A stretch of 64,000 nucleotides of DNA from Candidatus Bathyarchaeota archaeon (GCA_005888755.1 VBBQ01000027.1:1-64000), one strand, 5' to 3'; shown: positions 16,774-25,960, counted from the stretch's first letter. Translations and numbers: made by a program. The notes: a model not told the origin generated them from the letters alone.

Positions 16774-17646
16774 CTACGAAAGACGAGTCAGTTTCGTGCT
16801 GACATCCCATAGTCGCTGGGCGATCTCTTCGTTATAGGATTCGTCTGAAGACTTCTTCACCTTCAGCTTCTCCAGGTATTCTCCGTTGAGATCTTTTGCG
16901 TTAGGTGAGAAAGCGAGATAGACAATAGTCTCGGCACCCCGCTTAGGGCTTGTCATGAACAATTTCGGCAGGGCCATGATGAACCCTACTGGGCCGAGGG
17001 GTCTACTCCAGATATTGGTCGCAACAGTTCCAGGGTGTACCGCATTGACTGTTACACTGGTTCCTTGGAGCTTCTTGGCGAGTTCATGGGTGAAGATGAC
17101 GAGGGCGAGTTTCGATTGTCCGTAGGCTTTCCATCCACCATACTCTTTCTCCAGGTTGAGATCGTCGAAGTTGATGTGGCCATTGTAGTGTCCCACAGAT
17201 GACACATTGATAATTCGACTCGGAGCGCTGGCCTTTAGCAGGTCCAACTGGAGGTTCGTCAAGAGGAAGGGAGCGAGATAGTTTGTGGCGAAAGTATTCT
17301 CGTAACCATCCATTGTGACATGACGTCTTTGGTTGAAGAGTCCAGCGTTATTGATCAGCACGTGTAATTTAGAATACTTTCTTTGGAATTCTGTCGCGAG
17401 CCGCCGCACCGACTCAAGAGACGATAAGTCGGCGAATAAGAGATCAACTGAATCGTTCTGCGATTCTTTGACTATTTCTGACCTTGCAGCTTCGCCCCTC
17501 TCCTTGTTACGCGCGACCATGACTACTGTAGCCCCCATCTTGGCGAGAGCCAGACTGGCCGCTCTTCCGATGCCGGAATTGGCTCCGGTAACCAGGACCA
17601 CTTTGTCCTTCATTGTTGTCTTGTCGGAGATGTTTTCGTTCTGCAT
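16774..17646 (-). CDS. short-chain dehydrogenase/reductase (retinol-dehydrogenase-like)
   Basis: A 290-residue NADP-type SDR with all motifs: TGANSGIG (cofactor loop), NNAG (LINNAGLFN), the catalytic Ser in INVSSVGHYN and YxxxK as YGQSKLAL, then PGTVATNIW. The resemblance is to the WWOX/retinol dehydrogenase-like SDRs; substrate unknown. It is divergent from a TetR gene, 91 bp away, with a TATA box (17681-17690) and a TGAC-N6-GTCA palindrome between them, so TetR control by a hydrophobic ligand is likely. It may lead the ABC exporter operon. Confidence 0.92.
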   Translation of the reverse strand: MQNENISDKTTMKDKVVLVTGANSGIGRAASLALAKMGATVVMVARNKERGEAARSEIVKESQNDSVDLLFADLSSLESVRRLATEFQRKYSKLHVLINNAGLFNQRRHVTMDGYENTFATNYLAPFLLTNLQLDLLKASAPSRIINVSSVGHYNGHINFDDLNLEKEYGGWKAYGQSKLALVIFTHELAKKLQGTSVTVNAVHPGTVATNIWSRPLGPVGFIMALPKLFMTSPKRGAETIVYLAFSPNAKDLNGEYLEKLKVKKSSDESYNEEIAQRLWDVSTKLTRLS

Positions 17647-17659
17647 ATGTTATCGCGTA

Positions 17660-17712
17660 GTTAAACTGACTGGCAGGTCATTATTTAAACGCGTCGGTCA
17701 TTTTTAAATACT
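17660..17712. promoter_or_regulatory. divergent SDR/TetR promoter with palindromic operator
   Basis: Two TATA-like boxes are visible: TTATTTAAAC (17681-17690) for the SDR gene on the minus strand and TTTTTAAATA (17702-17711) for the TetR gene, about 27-36 bp before its ATG. Between the SDR TATA and start lies the palindrome TGAC-TGGCAG-GTCA (17667-17680). A related half-site, TCGGTCA (17694-17700), lies between the two TATA boxes; GGTCATT followed by a T/A-rich box occurs twice. This is the expected place for TetR binding. Confidence 0.55.
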
Positions 17713-17737
17713 ACGCGCCACATGTTGTAGTAGAAAG

Positions 17738-18352
17738 ATGCCACGGGTCGTCCCAGAATACAAAGAAGAAGCCAGAACCCGAATTCTGACAGTTGCAAAC
17801 CAGGTGTTTGGCGAAAAGGGATACCGACAAGCCACAATGGATGACTTAGCCAAGAAACTAGGCGTCAGCAAGGGAGCGCTTTACCTCTATTTCGCCAGCA
17901 AGGAAGAACTGTTCGAAGAAATCTGCCGGGCAGAACCCTTAGCTTTCAAAGAAATCCTATACTCCACCTTCGGCGAGAACAAGAAGCCGCTAGAGAGCGC
18001 TGGCGAATTCTTTGACAAAATGTTAAGGCGCTACGGATCGAACTCGGGACTAAGCTTCGAAATATTCTCAGAGGCCTCACACAACGCTGGTCTTCGACGG
18101 ATCCTCAAGAAGACTCAGGACGAGTACGCCGCGACTCTGATGAACTACTTGGAGGAAGGAAGAAAGAGGGAGATTATCGATAAAGACTTGAACTTGAGGT
18201 CCATAACCTACGCCCTGATTGCCTTGTGGAACGGTATTGAGACAATCATTGTTACCGGGCTGCCGGTCGAAGATGCTAGACGAGCATGGCTGGAAGGATT
18301 CAAAGCCATATTTCTGCCCAAGAATGGGATTCACGCTTCACGAAATCTCTGA
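17738..18352 (+). CDS. TetR-family transcriptional regulator
   Basis: A 204-residue TetR repressor. The N-terminal helix-turn-helix is typical: RILTVANQVFGEKGYRQATM, then DDLAKKLGVSKGALYLYFAS and KEELF. The C-terminal ligand domain is all helical and includes IETIIVTGLPVEDARRAWL. It probably represses the divergent SDR gene and its own promoter, and is released by an unidentified small molecule, perhaps one exported by the ABC system downstream of the SDR gene. Confidence 0.92.
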   Translation: MPRVVPEYKEEARTRILTVANQVFGEKGYRQATMDDLAKKLGVSKGALYLYFASKEELFEEICRAEPLAFKEILYSTFGENKKPLESAGEFFDKMLRRYGSNSGLSFEIFSEASHNAGLRRILKKTQDEYAATLMNYLEEGRKREIIDKDLNLRSITYALIALWNGIETIIVTGLPVEDARRAWLEGFKAIFLPKNGIHASRNL

Positions 18353-18466
18353 GACAAGATCTTGTATCAGAGTGTCTGAAGCGTAGTCAGGCGGCATAAT
18401 CAAGCCTGCATTCGCGTCATCTGAGGTAGACATAAAACCGATTTCTCGGAGCTTCCTCTGCTTCAC

Positions 18467-19129
18467 ATGTCTGCGGCGAAGCGACCGCTTGGCGCCATAG
18501 CCTCTGGTGAGGTCGATCACGTAGTGATTATTTTCAAGGAGAACCACACTTTCGACAATTACTTTGGCACTTTTCCGGGAGTTAACGGGATGACTATGCC
18601 GAGGTCTCCTAATCCGCCCCCACAGGACCCGGATCACCGGCACAGCGCCTGGCTGACTCGCCAGACGACTTCGGTCCGCCAACAGTTCGTTGAGGCTGAC
18701 ATTCCAGCATACTTTGCCTACGCGAGAAAGTTCACCCTGTGCGACCAGTACTTCACGGACGTTGCGGGACCATCCACGCCCAACCACTCGATGGTATTAG
18801 CTGCCGGTTCTCCCTTCATCGACAACCCTCACCCCGGAGACCCGTCCAGAATCGCTTCATCGCTCCCCCTGAGCATCGAGTCGCACAAACTGAGCTGGGG
18901 AAACTACGGCGGATACGCGTTTCAATATCTGAGCGGCGTTGGAGGGAGAAACAAGTTCACCTCCGACCAGTTCGCCAAAGATGCGGCCGCAGGAAAACTG
19001 CCGAACGTCTCATGGGTCTATGCCACGAGTCGGTTTAACGAGCATCCTCCGGACCCCGGGAAGGGTCCGATGGGGAACGTGACAACCGGTACGCAATCAT
19101 CAACTGACAAAGAGAGCCTGCGCGGCTAG
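18467..19129 (+). pseudogene. C-terminally truncated phospholipase C / acid phosphatase-type phosphoesterase
   Basis: The 220 residues match the N-terminal half of the PF04185 phosphoesterase family (phospholipase C, AcpA): VIIFKENHTFDNYFGTFPG, then FTLCDQYFTDVAGPSTPNH and LPNVSWVYATSRFNEHPP. Family members run on for 150 residues or more, including the second metal-binding region with paired Asp; here the reading stops at a TAG (19127-19129) soon after NEHPP. No continuation is recognisable before the next gene. No signal peptide is seen. Half the active site is missing, so it is most likely a decayed gene. Confidence 0.7.
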
Positions 19130-19242
19130 CGCTTGAACGATCGTAGGACGATTCGAGCCCTGCTCCAAGAGCCTTGGAGATTTCACGTTAAATAGAAATT
19201 GAATCGAGCCGGGTGCTTTGTTGGAGGAGTCTAAGAACCTCA

Positions 19243-20934
19243 ATGGAACACTCTTCGCCTCCGAAAAGGGAGGGCACGAAACAAGTGCCGGTTACTGCCG
19301 CTCAACTTCTCGTTCAATGCTTGGAGAATGAGGGTGTCAAGTACGCTTTTGGTATCCCTGGCGAGGAGAACATACATGTCATTGACGCGCTAGACAAATC
19401 GTCTATCCACTTCGTTCTTGTCCGTCACGAACAAGCTGCGTCGTTCATGGCCGACATCTATGGTCGTCTGACCGATCAAGCAGGTGTCTGCATAGGGACC
19501 CTGGGACCCGGGGCCATCAACCTCTTACTGGGAACAGCGGACGCCAACACCGACAGCGTCCCGCTAGTCGCCATCACCGCGCAAGGGGGCTTGAACCGGA
19601 TCTACAAAGAATCCCACCAGATAATCGATCTCGTCAGCATGTTCAAGCCCGTCACAAAGTGGGCTGAACTAATCCCGAGACCGGAAGCTGTGCCGGAGAT
19701 GGTCAGGAAGGCCTTCAAACTTGCCCAGACAGAACGTCCTGGCGCCGTCTATCTTGCACTTCCAGAGGATGTCGAAAAAATGGTCGTTCCTACAGGTTAT
19801 CCCCCACTAGAGATCAATGTGGTGCGCGACACCTCTCCGTCTCCCGCTCAGATATCGCGTGCTGCAAAAGTCTTGGAAGCTGCGAAGAATCCTGTGATGC
19901 TTGCGGGACACGGTGCCGTGCGCAATCACGCGAGTGAAGCACTTGTCCGTTTCTCCGAGCGTCTTCACATCCCTGTCGCGACGACTTTCATGGGTAAGGG
20001 AGTCTTTCCGGACAACCATCCAAACGCGCTCGGTACGATAGGATTCATGGTACACGACTACGCCAATTTTGGCTTCGACCAGGCAGATGTGATTCTGAGT
20101 GTCGGGTATGACATGCAAGAATTCGATCCCGTGAAGATCAATCCGACGGGTGACAAGCAGATCATTCACATCCATCGTTATCCTGCACAGGTCGACGCCC
20201 ACTATCATCTCGCTGTCGGTATCCAAGGTGACATTTCAGAATCACTCGACGCTCTCGCCCGCGAGACCAAACCCAAACCAACAGCGAATTCAATTGGTCA
20301 GAAGATTCGTCACCTGCTAAAGGAGGAGCTTGAGATGGGAAGAAACGACAACTCCTACCCAGTAAAACCTCAGCGGCTTGTCGCGGATATCCGAGCAGCG
20401 ATGGGTGCCCAAGACATAGCGCTGGTTGACACGGGGGCGGTAAAGATGTGGATGGCCCGGCTTTACCCGACATATCAGCCGAATACTTGCATCGTCTCAA
20501 ACGGTCTTTCAACGATGGCCTTCGCTCTGCCCGGAGCGATTGCTGCAAAGCTCGCTTTTCCGGATCGTAAAGTCCTCGCGATTGCGGGAGACGCTGGTTT
20601 CTTAATGAACTCGATGGAGCTCGAGACCGCTGTGAGAGAGAAGATACCGCTTGTAGTATTGGCCTGGGTGGACGGGTCATATGGCATGATCAAGTGGGAG
20701 ATGGACTTGGAGCTGGGACACCACTCGCATGTTGACTTTGGCAACCCGGACTTTGTCAAGTTCGCTGAGAGCTTCGGCGCCAAAGGCTACTTGATAACGC
20801 GAGCTGGAGATCTACTTCCTACGCTGAAGCGCGCGTTGGCCGATAATCACGTCTCGGTCATCGCCTGTCCCGTTGACTATTCACAGAATGCTGCGCTGAC
20901 GAACAAGCTGGGAAAACTTACAGAGCCAATGTAA
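19243..20934 (+). CDS. alsS: acetolactate synthase, catabolic AlsS type
   Basis: A thiamine-diphosphate enzyme of about 563 residues that condenses two pyruvates to acetolactate and CO2. The catalytic Glu is in VRHEQAASFMADIYGR; the ThDP/Mg2+ site GDAGFLMNSMELETA and the segment VDGSYGMIKWEMDLELGHHS match AlsS better than biosynthetic IlvB, as does the terminal VDYSQNAALTNKLG. I chose ATG at 19243; GTG at 19213 is in frame, and GGAGGAG (19223-19229) lies between, 13 bp before the ATG. No IlvN regulatory subunit or acetolactate decarboxylase is nearby, so its end product is unclear. Confidence 0.88.
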   Translation: MEHSSPPKREGTKQVPVTAAQLLVQCLENEGVKYAFGIPGEENIHVIDALDKSSIHFVLVRHEQAASFMADIYGRLTDQAGVCIGTLGPGAINLLLGTADANTDSVPLVAITAQGGLNRIYKESHQIIDLVSMFKPVTKWAELIPRPEAVPEMVRKAFKLAQTERPGAVYLALPEDVEKMVVPTGYPPLEINVVRDTSPSPAQISRAAKVLEAAKNPVMLAGHGAVRNHASEALVRFSERLHIPVATTFMGKGVFPDNHPNALGTIGFMVHDYANFGFDQADVILSVGYDMQEFDPVKINPTGDKQIIHIHRYPAQVDAHYHLAVGIQGDISESLDALARETKPKPTANSIGQKIRHLLKEELEMGRNDNSYPVKPQRLVADIRAAMGAQDIALVDTGAVKMWMARLYPTYQPNTCIVSNGLSTMAFALPGAIAAKLAFPDRKVLAIAGDAGFLMNSMELETAVREKIPLVVLAWVDGSYGMIKWEMDLELGHHSHVDFGNPDFVKFAESFGAKGYLITRAGDLLPTLKRALADNHVSVIACPVDYSQNAALTNKLGKLTEPM

Positions 20935-21030
20935 CAACCGTAAAGTCATCTCTATCCAGCGTGAGCTAGGCGCAAGGGTTTAGCTATCCCAAGTATAATT
21001 GTTTGAGCGATCATACATCTGGTTCTTGTC

Positions 21031-22215
21031 TTGAAAGAGAAAAAGTTCAAGGATATTGAAACTAAGCTGATTCATTCCGGTGAGCCGGACCCTAGGGTTC
21101 AGGGGGCTGTTAGTATGCCGATTTTCCAGTCGGCAATGTTCGAGACCCGGAAAGAAGAGGGATATCATGATATTCAGTATATTCGTCTAAACAACACACC
21201 GAATGCTCAGGCGCTCCACGAGAAGCTTGCCGCGATCGAAGGCGCAGAAGATGCCCTCGTAACATCGAGTGGAATGGCCGCAATCTCCACGACACTACTG
21301 ACCTTTCTTCACAACGGGGATCACCTTCTCGTCCAGAACTGCTTGTATGGTGGGACCCACGATTTTGTCACGAAAGACCTCCACACGTTCGGCATATCCT
21401 ATGATTTCATCGATGGCAACGACCCGGAGTCATGGGAGAAGAAACGCCGGCCCAACACGAAGGCGATCTATGTCGAGACCATGACGAATCCGATGCTGGA
21501 GGTGGCCGACCACAAGGCCGTTGTCACCTTCGCCAAGAAACATGGCCTCGTATCTATGATCGACAACACCTTCGCGAGCCCGATAAACTTCCGTCCCATC
21601 GAGCACGGATTCGACCTCTCACTCCATAGTGGAACGAAATATCTGAACGGGCACTCCGATATCGTTGCGGGAGCGGTCATTGGAAGCTCGGAACTAATTA
21701 GCAAAGTCAAACATCGACTGGACCATCTTGGTGGTAGTCTGGACCCGCATGCGTGTTTCCTGTTGCACAGAGGAATGAAGACACTGGCTTTGCGCATGAA
21801 ACAACACAATGAGAGCGCTCTCAAGATCGCGAGATTTCTAGAGGAGCATAACGCGGTTGCGAACGTCAACTATCCAGGGCTCATGAGCCATCCCCAACAC
21901 AACCGGGCGGGACAGTTGTTTGACGGGTTCAGCGGCATGCTAAGCTTCGAACCGAAAGGTGGCAAAACAGCGGCCGAGCAATTCATGAAAAACGTCTCCA
22001 TCCCGATCATCACGGTGAGCCTCGGCGGAGTCGAAAGCCTACTCACTAGACCAGCGGCCACCTCACACTCAGGAATGTCTCCGGAAGACAGGAAAAAACT
22101 CGGGATCACTGACGGACTAATTCGAGTATCGGTCGGAGTCGAGGCGACAGAGGATCTGATCGAAGACTTCGCAGAGGCGTTCGAGGCGATCAGGACCATA
22201 GCCAGCATCTCCTAA
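21031..22215 (+). CDS. Cys/Met-metabolism PLP-dependent enzyme (cystathionine/methionine gamma-lyase type)
   Basis: A 394-residue fold-type I PLP enzyme of the MetB/MetC/MGL family. The PLP lysine lies in SLHSGTKYLNGHSDIVAG; the upstream ETMTNPMLEVAD and MIDNTFASPI motifs bind PLP phosphate and ring nitrogen; SLGGVESLLTRPAATSHSGM near the C-terminus is the substrate-carboxylate region. Gamma-lyase, gamma-synthase and methionine gamma-lyase share these motifs, so the reaction cannot be fixed from sequence alone. Start is TTG at 21031. It follows alsS by ~95 bp; a link through 2-oxobutyrate and branched acids is possible but unproven. Confidence 0.9.
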   Translation: MKEKKFKDIETKLIHSGEPDPRVQGAVSMPIFQSAMFETRKEEGYHDIQYIRLNNTPNAQALHEKLAAIEGAEDALVTSSGMAAISTTLLTFLHNGDHLLVQNCLYGGTHDFVTKDLHTFGISYDFIDGNDPESWEKKRRPNTKAIYVETMTNPMLEVADHKAVVTFAKKHGLVSMIDNTFASPINFRPIEHGFDLSLHSGTKYLNGHSDIVAGAVIGSSELISKVKHRLDHLGGSLDPHACFLLHRGMKTLALRMKQHNESALKIARFLEEHNAVANVNYPGLMSHPQHNRAGQLFDGFSGMLSFEPKGGKTAAEQFMKNVSIPIITVSLGGVESLLTRPAATSHSGMSPEDRKKLGITDGLIRVSVGVEATEDLIEDFAEAFEAIRTIASIS

Positions 22216-22232
22216 GAAATCCGGGTGATCGA

Positions 22233-22716
22233 TCACATTTCTGTTTCAGATAGGCGTTTCAAATCTTCGCCCGTAATCTGCATGATTCGCCAATGCTCTC
22301 GGAACCGAGCCCCTAGCTTCTGATACACTTCTATCGCAGTCGTGTTCCAGTCGAGCACTTCCCATCTCATCCCGTAACAATGCTCTGCGATCGCGATCTG
22401 TGGGAGATGAACCATGAGGGCCTTGCCGATGCCTTTGCGTCGGAGCTGTGGCCTGACAAAGAGATCTTCTAGGAAGAGTCCCTGCCTGCCCTGCCACGTG
22501 GAGTAGTGGTGGAAAAAGAAGGCCATTCCGGCTGGGTTGCCCATCCGACTCTGCAATGATCACTCTGAACTTGGGATTCGCTGAGAAGCCATCTCTACGC
22601 GAGTCGTCTTCTGTAGCTCGAACCGCATTGGGTTCCCGCTCATACTCCGCCAATTCGCGGGTGAAAGACAGAATCAAAGGAACGTCTTCAACACCTGCCT
22701 CGCGAATCCTCAGCAT
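22233..22716 (-). pseudogene. GNAT acetyltransferase split by a one-base frameshift
   Basis: Two overlapping frames give one GNAT protein of about 160 residues, similar to diamine/spermidine-type acetyltransferases. The first (from ATG 22716) supplies MLRIREAGVEDVPLILSFTR and KFRVIIAESDGQP; the second supplies AGMAFFFHHYSTWQGRQGLF, LEDLFVRPQLRRKGIGKAL (acetyl-CoA loop RRKGIG) and NTTAIEVYQKLGARF. Removing one base from the GGG run at 22534-22536 restores a single frame. With only one lesion, this may be an assembly error or a very recent mutation. Confidence 0.8.
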
Positions 22717-22719
22717 GAT

Positions 22720-23262
22720 TCAAGCTCCCGCTACTCTCTGCCGGACCTGCTTTTGATCACTTGAGGGAATGATCTCGACCTGTCCATTTGGAAAGACTTT
22801 GTCGAAAGCCCGATGCTGAAGATGCCAGTCGAGGAAGACGGCGAGGGCGGCGACCTCGCTCATCGGCTGGTTCGTCACTGAGACATTCCAGTCTGCGAGT
22901 TTGAAGACTTCTCCAGGCATCTTCTCCGACCCCACGACGACTAGAATATCTCCAGTCGCATTATTGACTTCTTGGATCACGTCAGGTAGCCTCAATCCGT
23001 ATGCGGTCAGGTGAACAACCTTTCCACCATCGTCGCTCCAGTCGCGAATAGTCTCTCGCCATGGTTTTCCGGACTCGATCGAAAAGTTTCCGCCGAATCT
23101 CCTAGCTACTTCTCTGATAGTGGCTTCAACCGTCTTATCCTCCCTATCGGCTATGATTACCCCGTCGGCCCCGAGCGCTCGGGCTGTGAGGCAAACGTGG
23201 GTCGTTACTCTTGAATCCCTGAAGAACCTGTGCCCCATTCGGAGCACCATCAATCTCTCCAT
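22720..23262 (-). CDS. trm56: tRNA (cytidine(56)-2'-O)-methyltransferase
   Basis: A 180-residue archaeal SPOUT methylase that 2'-O-methylates C56 in the T-loop of tRNAs. Family motifs run through the protein: VLRMGHRFFRDSRVTTHVCL at the start, ARALGADGVIIADRED, and the knotted C-terminal region VVVGSEKMPGEVFKLADWNV followed by NQPMSEVAALAVFLD. Length is normal for the family. It is divergent from tfe, with DUF2110 next, a neighbourhood I recall from other archaea. Start at ATG 23262. Confidence 0.94.
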   Translation of the reverse strand: MERLMVLRMGHRFFRDSRVTTHVCLTARALGADGVIIADREDKTVEATIREVARRFGGNFSIESGKPWRETIRDWSDDGGKVVHLTAYGLRLPDVIQEVNNATGDILVVVGSEKMPGEVFKLADWNVSVTNQPMSEVAALAVFLDWHLQHRAFDKVFPNGQVEIIPSSDQKQVRQRVAGA

Positions 23263-23341
23263 AGGAAAAGGGGTCCAGAGCCTAATAGATTAAATTGGAG
23301 AAGCGCACAATATAGGGTGTTAACGAGGGATTTTTGAGAGT

Positions 23342-23878
23342 ATGGGGTCTAATCATGATGATCTTGCACGACTGGCAAGCTTCTTCGGAGGACAGGAAGC
23401 TCTCAGCGTCGTCCAAGCACTATCCGACGCCGGGACAACTACTGACGATATTATCGCAGTCAATGCAAACGTCAAGCTGAACGCTGCCCGCCGAGTTCTC
23501 TACAAGCTCTACAACCACGCCCTAGTCACCGTTGTCCGGAGTCGGGATGAGAAGACAGGCTGGTTCATCTATCACTGGAAGCTACAACCAGATCAGCTAG
23601 ACGCGTTCGTTCGAAGCAGGAAAAAGAAGGCTCTGGAAAAAATGCGGACCCGCCTCGAATATGAAAGGGGACATAGTTTCTTCATGTGCAAAGGCTGCCT
23701 CACAGTCAGGGTGACCTTCGAGGAAGCCATGGAGTCTGCCTTTCGGTGCAGTAGCTGCAACGGCCAACTAATCAGCGAAGACAACTCTCGGACAGTCCAA
23801 GTGCTAGAGGATCTATCGCGAAAACTAGAGTCAGAACTCCAGGAACGACCCGCTGCATTCCACCCTGACAAGATCTGA
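23342..23878 (+). CDS. tfe: transcription factor E, alpha subunit (TFIIE-alpha homologue)
   Basis: A 178-residue archaeal TFE. An N-terminal extended winged helix (about 5-90: DLARLASFFGGQEALSVVQA, NAARRVLYKLYNHALV) contacts promoter DNA and the RNA polymerase clamp; a coiled linker KKKALEKMRTRLEYERG leads to a zinc ribbon with CKGC and CSSC pairs (about 117-142). TFE stimulates open-complex formation. It is followed 21 bp later by DUF2110 and is divergent from trm56. Confidence 0.94.
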   Translation: MGSNHDDLARLASFFGGQEALSVVQALSDAGTTTDDIIAVNANVKLNAARRVLYKLYNHALVTVVRSRDEKTGWFIYHWKLQPDQLDAFVRSRKKKALEKMRTRLEYERGHSFFMCKGCLTVRVTFEEAMESAFRCSSCNGQLISEDNSRTVQVLEDLSRKLESELQERPAAFHPDKI

Positions 23879-23899
23879 TTTTTCAGAGGCAAAAGTGAA

Positions 23900-24658
23900 T
23901 TGGTAGAGGAGTGGCATGTCGCCACCCTCGCCGAGAAAATCCCCCCGCAAGCTCTCAAGCAACGCTCACAGATAATTGGAAAAATTCTAGCCGCGCGGGC
24001 CAAAGGCCTCAAAATGATATCGGACTTTAGCCTCCAAGGACAATGGCTCCAGATCAGGGCCAAAGGCGACGATGCGGACGCGTTTCTCAACCTACTCAGA
24101 CAAGAGCAAGGCGAAGCTCCCGTATCACGCGCAAATTTGGAAAGGTGGGATACCGTCAAAGGTTTCGTCGCAGGTGCGGGTCGGATAGGCTACGGCGTCT
24201 ACGTCGACATTGGAATTCAGGACCCTGCGCCAAAAGACGCTCTTTATCCGCTCCACAGAATGAGGGCGCAATTGGCAGATGGAGAGGCTAAGTCGGCTAG
24301 AGAAATTCTGGATAGTAATGCACTGGTCGATTATGTACCGCTAAGGATGACTGTGACGGAATTTCAGGGGGAGAACATCTCCGTCGAAATGGAGGACGAG
24401 GCTAGAGACCGTATTGTCTCGTGGAGAAAGTATCCCTTTGATAGGGTAATAGTGGTTGGAGCGAACAGAACGCAAGCGGAGAACGCTGTAAATGCATCAG
24501 GACTTCAGAGCGACATTGTAGAAGTCGAAAGCCTATCTCTATTTGTCCAGTCCTTAGTGTGCAAGATTGGCACAGACGCGCCAGGAGTAATTGCAAAGAT
24601 CGGAGGCAGTCTCAGAGGGATGGGCTTGAAATCCTACCGAACCCCAACCAAGCTGTAG
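23900..24658 (+). CDS. DUF2110 family protein
   Basis: A 252-residue archaeal protein of DUF2110 (PF09883). Recognisable stretches include WDTVKGFVAGAGRIGYGVYV, ALYPLHRMRAQLADGEA and a C-terminal small ligand-type domain ending DAPGVIAKIGGSLRGMGLKS, which resembles an ACT-like fold. Function is unknown, but its frequent position after tfe, as here, suggests a part in transcription or RNA handling. Start is TTG at 23900. Confidence 0.8.
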   Translation: MVEEWHVATLAEKIPPQALKQRSQIIGKILAARAKGLKMISDFSLQGQWLQIRAKGDDADAFLNLLRQEQGEAPVSRANLERWDTVKGFVAGAGRIGYGVYVDIGIQDPAPKDALYPLHRMRAQLADGEAKSAREILDSNALVDYVPLRMTVTEFQGENISVEMEDEARDRIVSWRKYPFDRVIVVGANRTQAENAVNASGLQSDIVEVESLSLFVQSLVCKIGTDAPGVIAKIGGSLRGMGLKSYRTPTKL

Positions 24659-24663
24659 CCAAG

Positions 24664-24786
24664 TCACAGCCTGTTCTCATCAATTGGGTTGCCGAGCAGG
24701 GACGTTTCCAAGTCGTCGTAAAGCATCTCAATGGTGTCGCGACCCTTGCGAGCCTTCTTCTCTCCACGTCTATCGGGCTTTGACAC
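24664..24786 (-). CDS. small basic protein, 40 residues, unknown
   Basis: A short minus-strand frame starts at GTG (24786; an in-frame TTG lies one codon earlier) and ends at TGA (24664-24666). It reads SKPDRRGEKKARKGRDT and then IEMLYDDLETSLLGNP, a basic half and an acidic amphipathic half, which looks like a real protein rather than noise. GAGGG about 10 bases upstream could serve as a ribosome binding site. It fills a gap that otherwise has no gene. Family unknown; convergent with DUF2110. Confidence 0.4.
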   Translation of the reverse strand: MSKPDRRGEKKARKGRDTIEMLYDDLETSLLGNPIDENRL

Positions 24787-24898
24787 CAAACTAGACCCTC
24801 AACGTCCAGGAGAGAATGGTCTGAAGTAATAAGCTAGTTTCGCCTTTAGGGCAGAACGCGTTGAGGCCAGTAACAAAGCGACCAGATTCTCAGGGTTC

Positions 24899-25345
24899 TT
24901 AGGGTCTAGCGAGTTCTTCTTTCTCACGAGCAACCCTGACCCATCCGTACCACAGAAGACCATGGTAGGGAGCGCCGGTGAACAGTCCAAAGACAGACTC
25001 CAGCGTTGTGAGTCCGAGGACCAACATGAAAAGTCCAACAATTGATGAATATCCGTTTGGTGCTGGGACAAGGACTCCACCGACAATACCGAAGATGAAT
25101 AACCAGCCACCAAGAAGAGTGAGGACAATGCCTGACAAAAGTCCAGCTATTGCTCCCCTGTGAAGTCTTCCCCTCTGTTCACGGTCCAGACGCAGATCAC
25201 CGGCTTGCTCTTTGACATAGGTTTCCAACTCGATCTGTTCCAGGCTCTCGTCCGTTGATCGGACATCTAGCAAGCTAGCGCCGCAGACGCCACACTGGTC
25301 ATCCGCGTCAGAAGAGATGGACCCGCAGCTAGGACATTTTTTCAA
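24899..25345 (-). CDS. zinc-ribbon membrane protein
   Basis: A 148-residue protein with an N-terminal zinc ribbon (CPSCGSISSDADDQCGVCGA, two CxxC pairs) linked by a charged helix to two hydrophobic segments (about 70-95 and 102-122). This is the zinc-ribbon plus membrane-helix design common in archaea, with unknown function. It follows the zinc-ribbon/RDD gene by 15 bp on the same strand and probably shares its transcript. Confidence 0.72.
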   Translation of the reverse strand: MKKCPSCGSISSDADDQCGVCGASLLDVRSTDESLEQIELETYVKEQAGDLRLDREQRGRLHRGAIAGLLSGIVLTLLGGWLFIFGIVGGVLVPAPNGYSSIVGLFMLVLGLTTLESVFGLFTGAPYHGLLWYGWVRVAREKEELARP

Positions 25346-25360
25346 TCTAAAATCTTCTTT

Positions 25361-25960
25361 TCAGATCCGGTCGGGAATGATTCTGCTGGTGGTGGTTGTT
25401 TCGACAACGGTTCCTATGTATCGGTCGCTGTACTTTTGCCGGCCGTCTCCATGGGTCCCGAGACCCACTGCTACGTCAACTATCAGGAGCATGAAGGCGA
25501 CCTTGGAGAGATTTCTTACAAACGAGGACCATAAGTCTAGTCGTTTATTGTCCAACCTTACCACTCTCAAGCCCATCAGCTCCTTTCCAATCGTCCTCTC
25601 GGACAACGCTTCAGCGAGAACAAAGTAGGCAAGTATGATCAACGGTGCGACTCCGCCCAGCCAGAATCCCCAGAACCATGCAAAGGGAAATGATTGTCCA
25701 AATAAGATCGAGGGAAGAGCCGGAAAGGCTACAATGAGCAAGAGAATGTAGGCCGCGATCGAAACGATGGCCACGTCGATTATGTAGGCGATGACGCGTT
25801 TCGCCCAGTGGTCCTGGAATCCTCTATCATCTTTCAGCCGGTCGAAGCCTGTTTGCGCACCGCGAGCCACGTTCGGGGAGGGTTTGGCGGCTGCTCCACA
25901 GCTATGGCAGAAGGAGGAGCTTTCGTAGAGTTGAGCGCCGCATTTCCAGCAGTAAGCCAT
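25361..25960 (-). CDS. zinc-ribbon RDD-family membrane protein
   Basis: A 199-residue protein: an N-terminal zinc ribbon (CWKCGAQLYESSSFCHSCGA) followed by an RDD domain with WAKRVIAYIIDVAIVSIAAY, a central pair of helices and ERTIGKELMGLRVVRLDNKR. RDD proteins are small membrane proteins, some linked to ion transport. It stands at the head of a possible pair with the gene at 24899-25345. Start ATG at 25960 is well supported by the zinc ribbon. Confidence 0.85.
   Translation of the reverse strand: MAYCWKCGAQLYESSSFCHSCGAAAKPSPNVARGAQTGFDRLKDDRGFQDHWAKRVIAYIIDVAIVSIAAYILLLIVAFPALPSILFGQSFPFAWFWGFWLGGVAPLIILAYFVLAEALSERTIGKELMGLRVVRLDNKRLDLWSSFVRNLSKVAFMLLIVDVAVGLGTHGDGRQKYSDRYIGTVVETTTTSRIIPDRI

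Noticed and set aside
18338-18787. 149-residue minus-strand frame opposite the TetR and phosphoesterase genes
   Set aside because: Lies antisense to clearly conserved coding sequence and has no recognisable domain.
20162-20680. 172-residue minus-strand frame inside alsS
   Set aside because: Arg/Ser/Pro-rich antisense frame in a strongly conserved enzyme; no domain.
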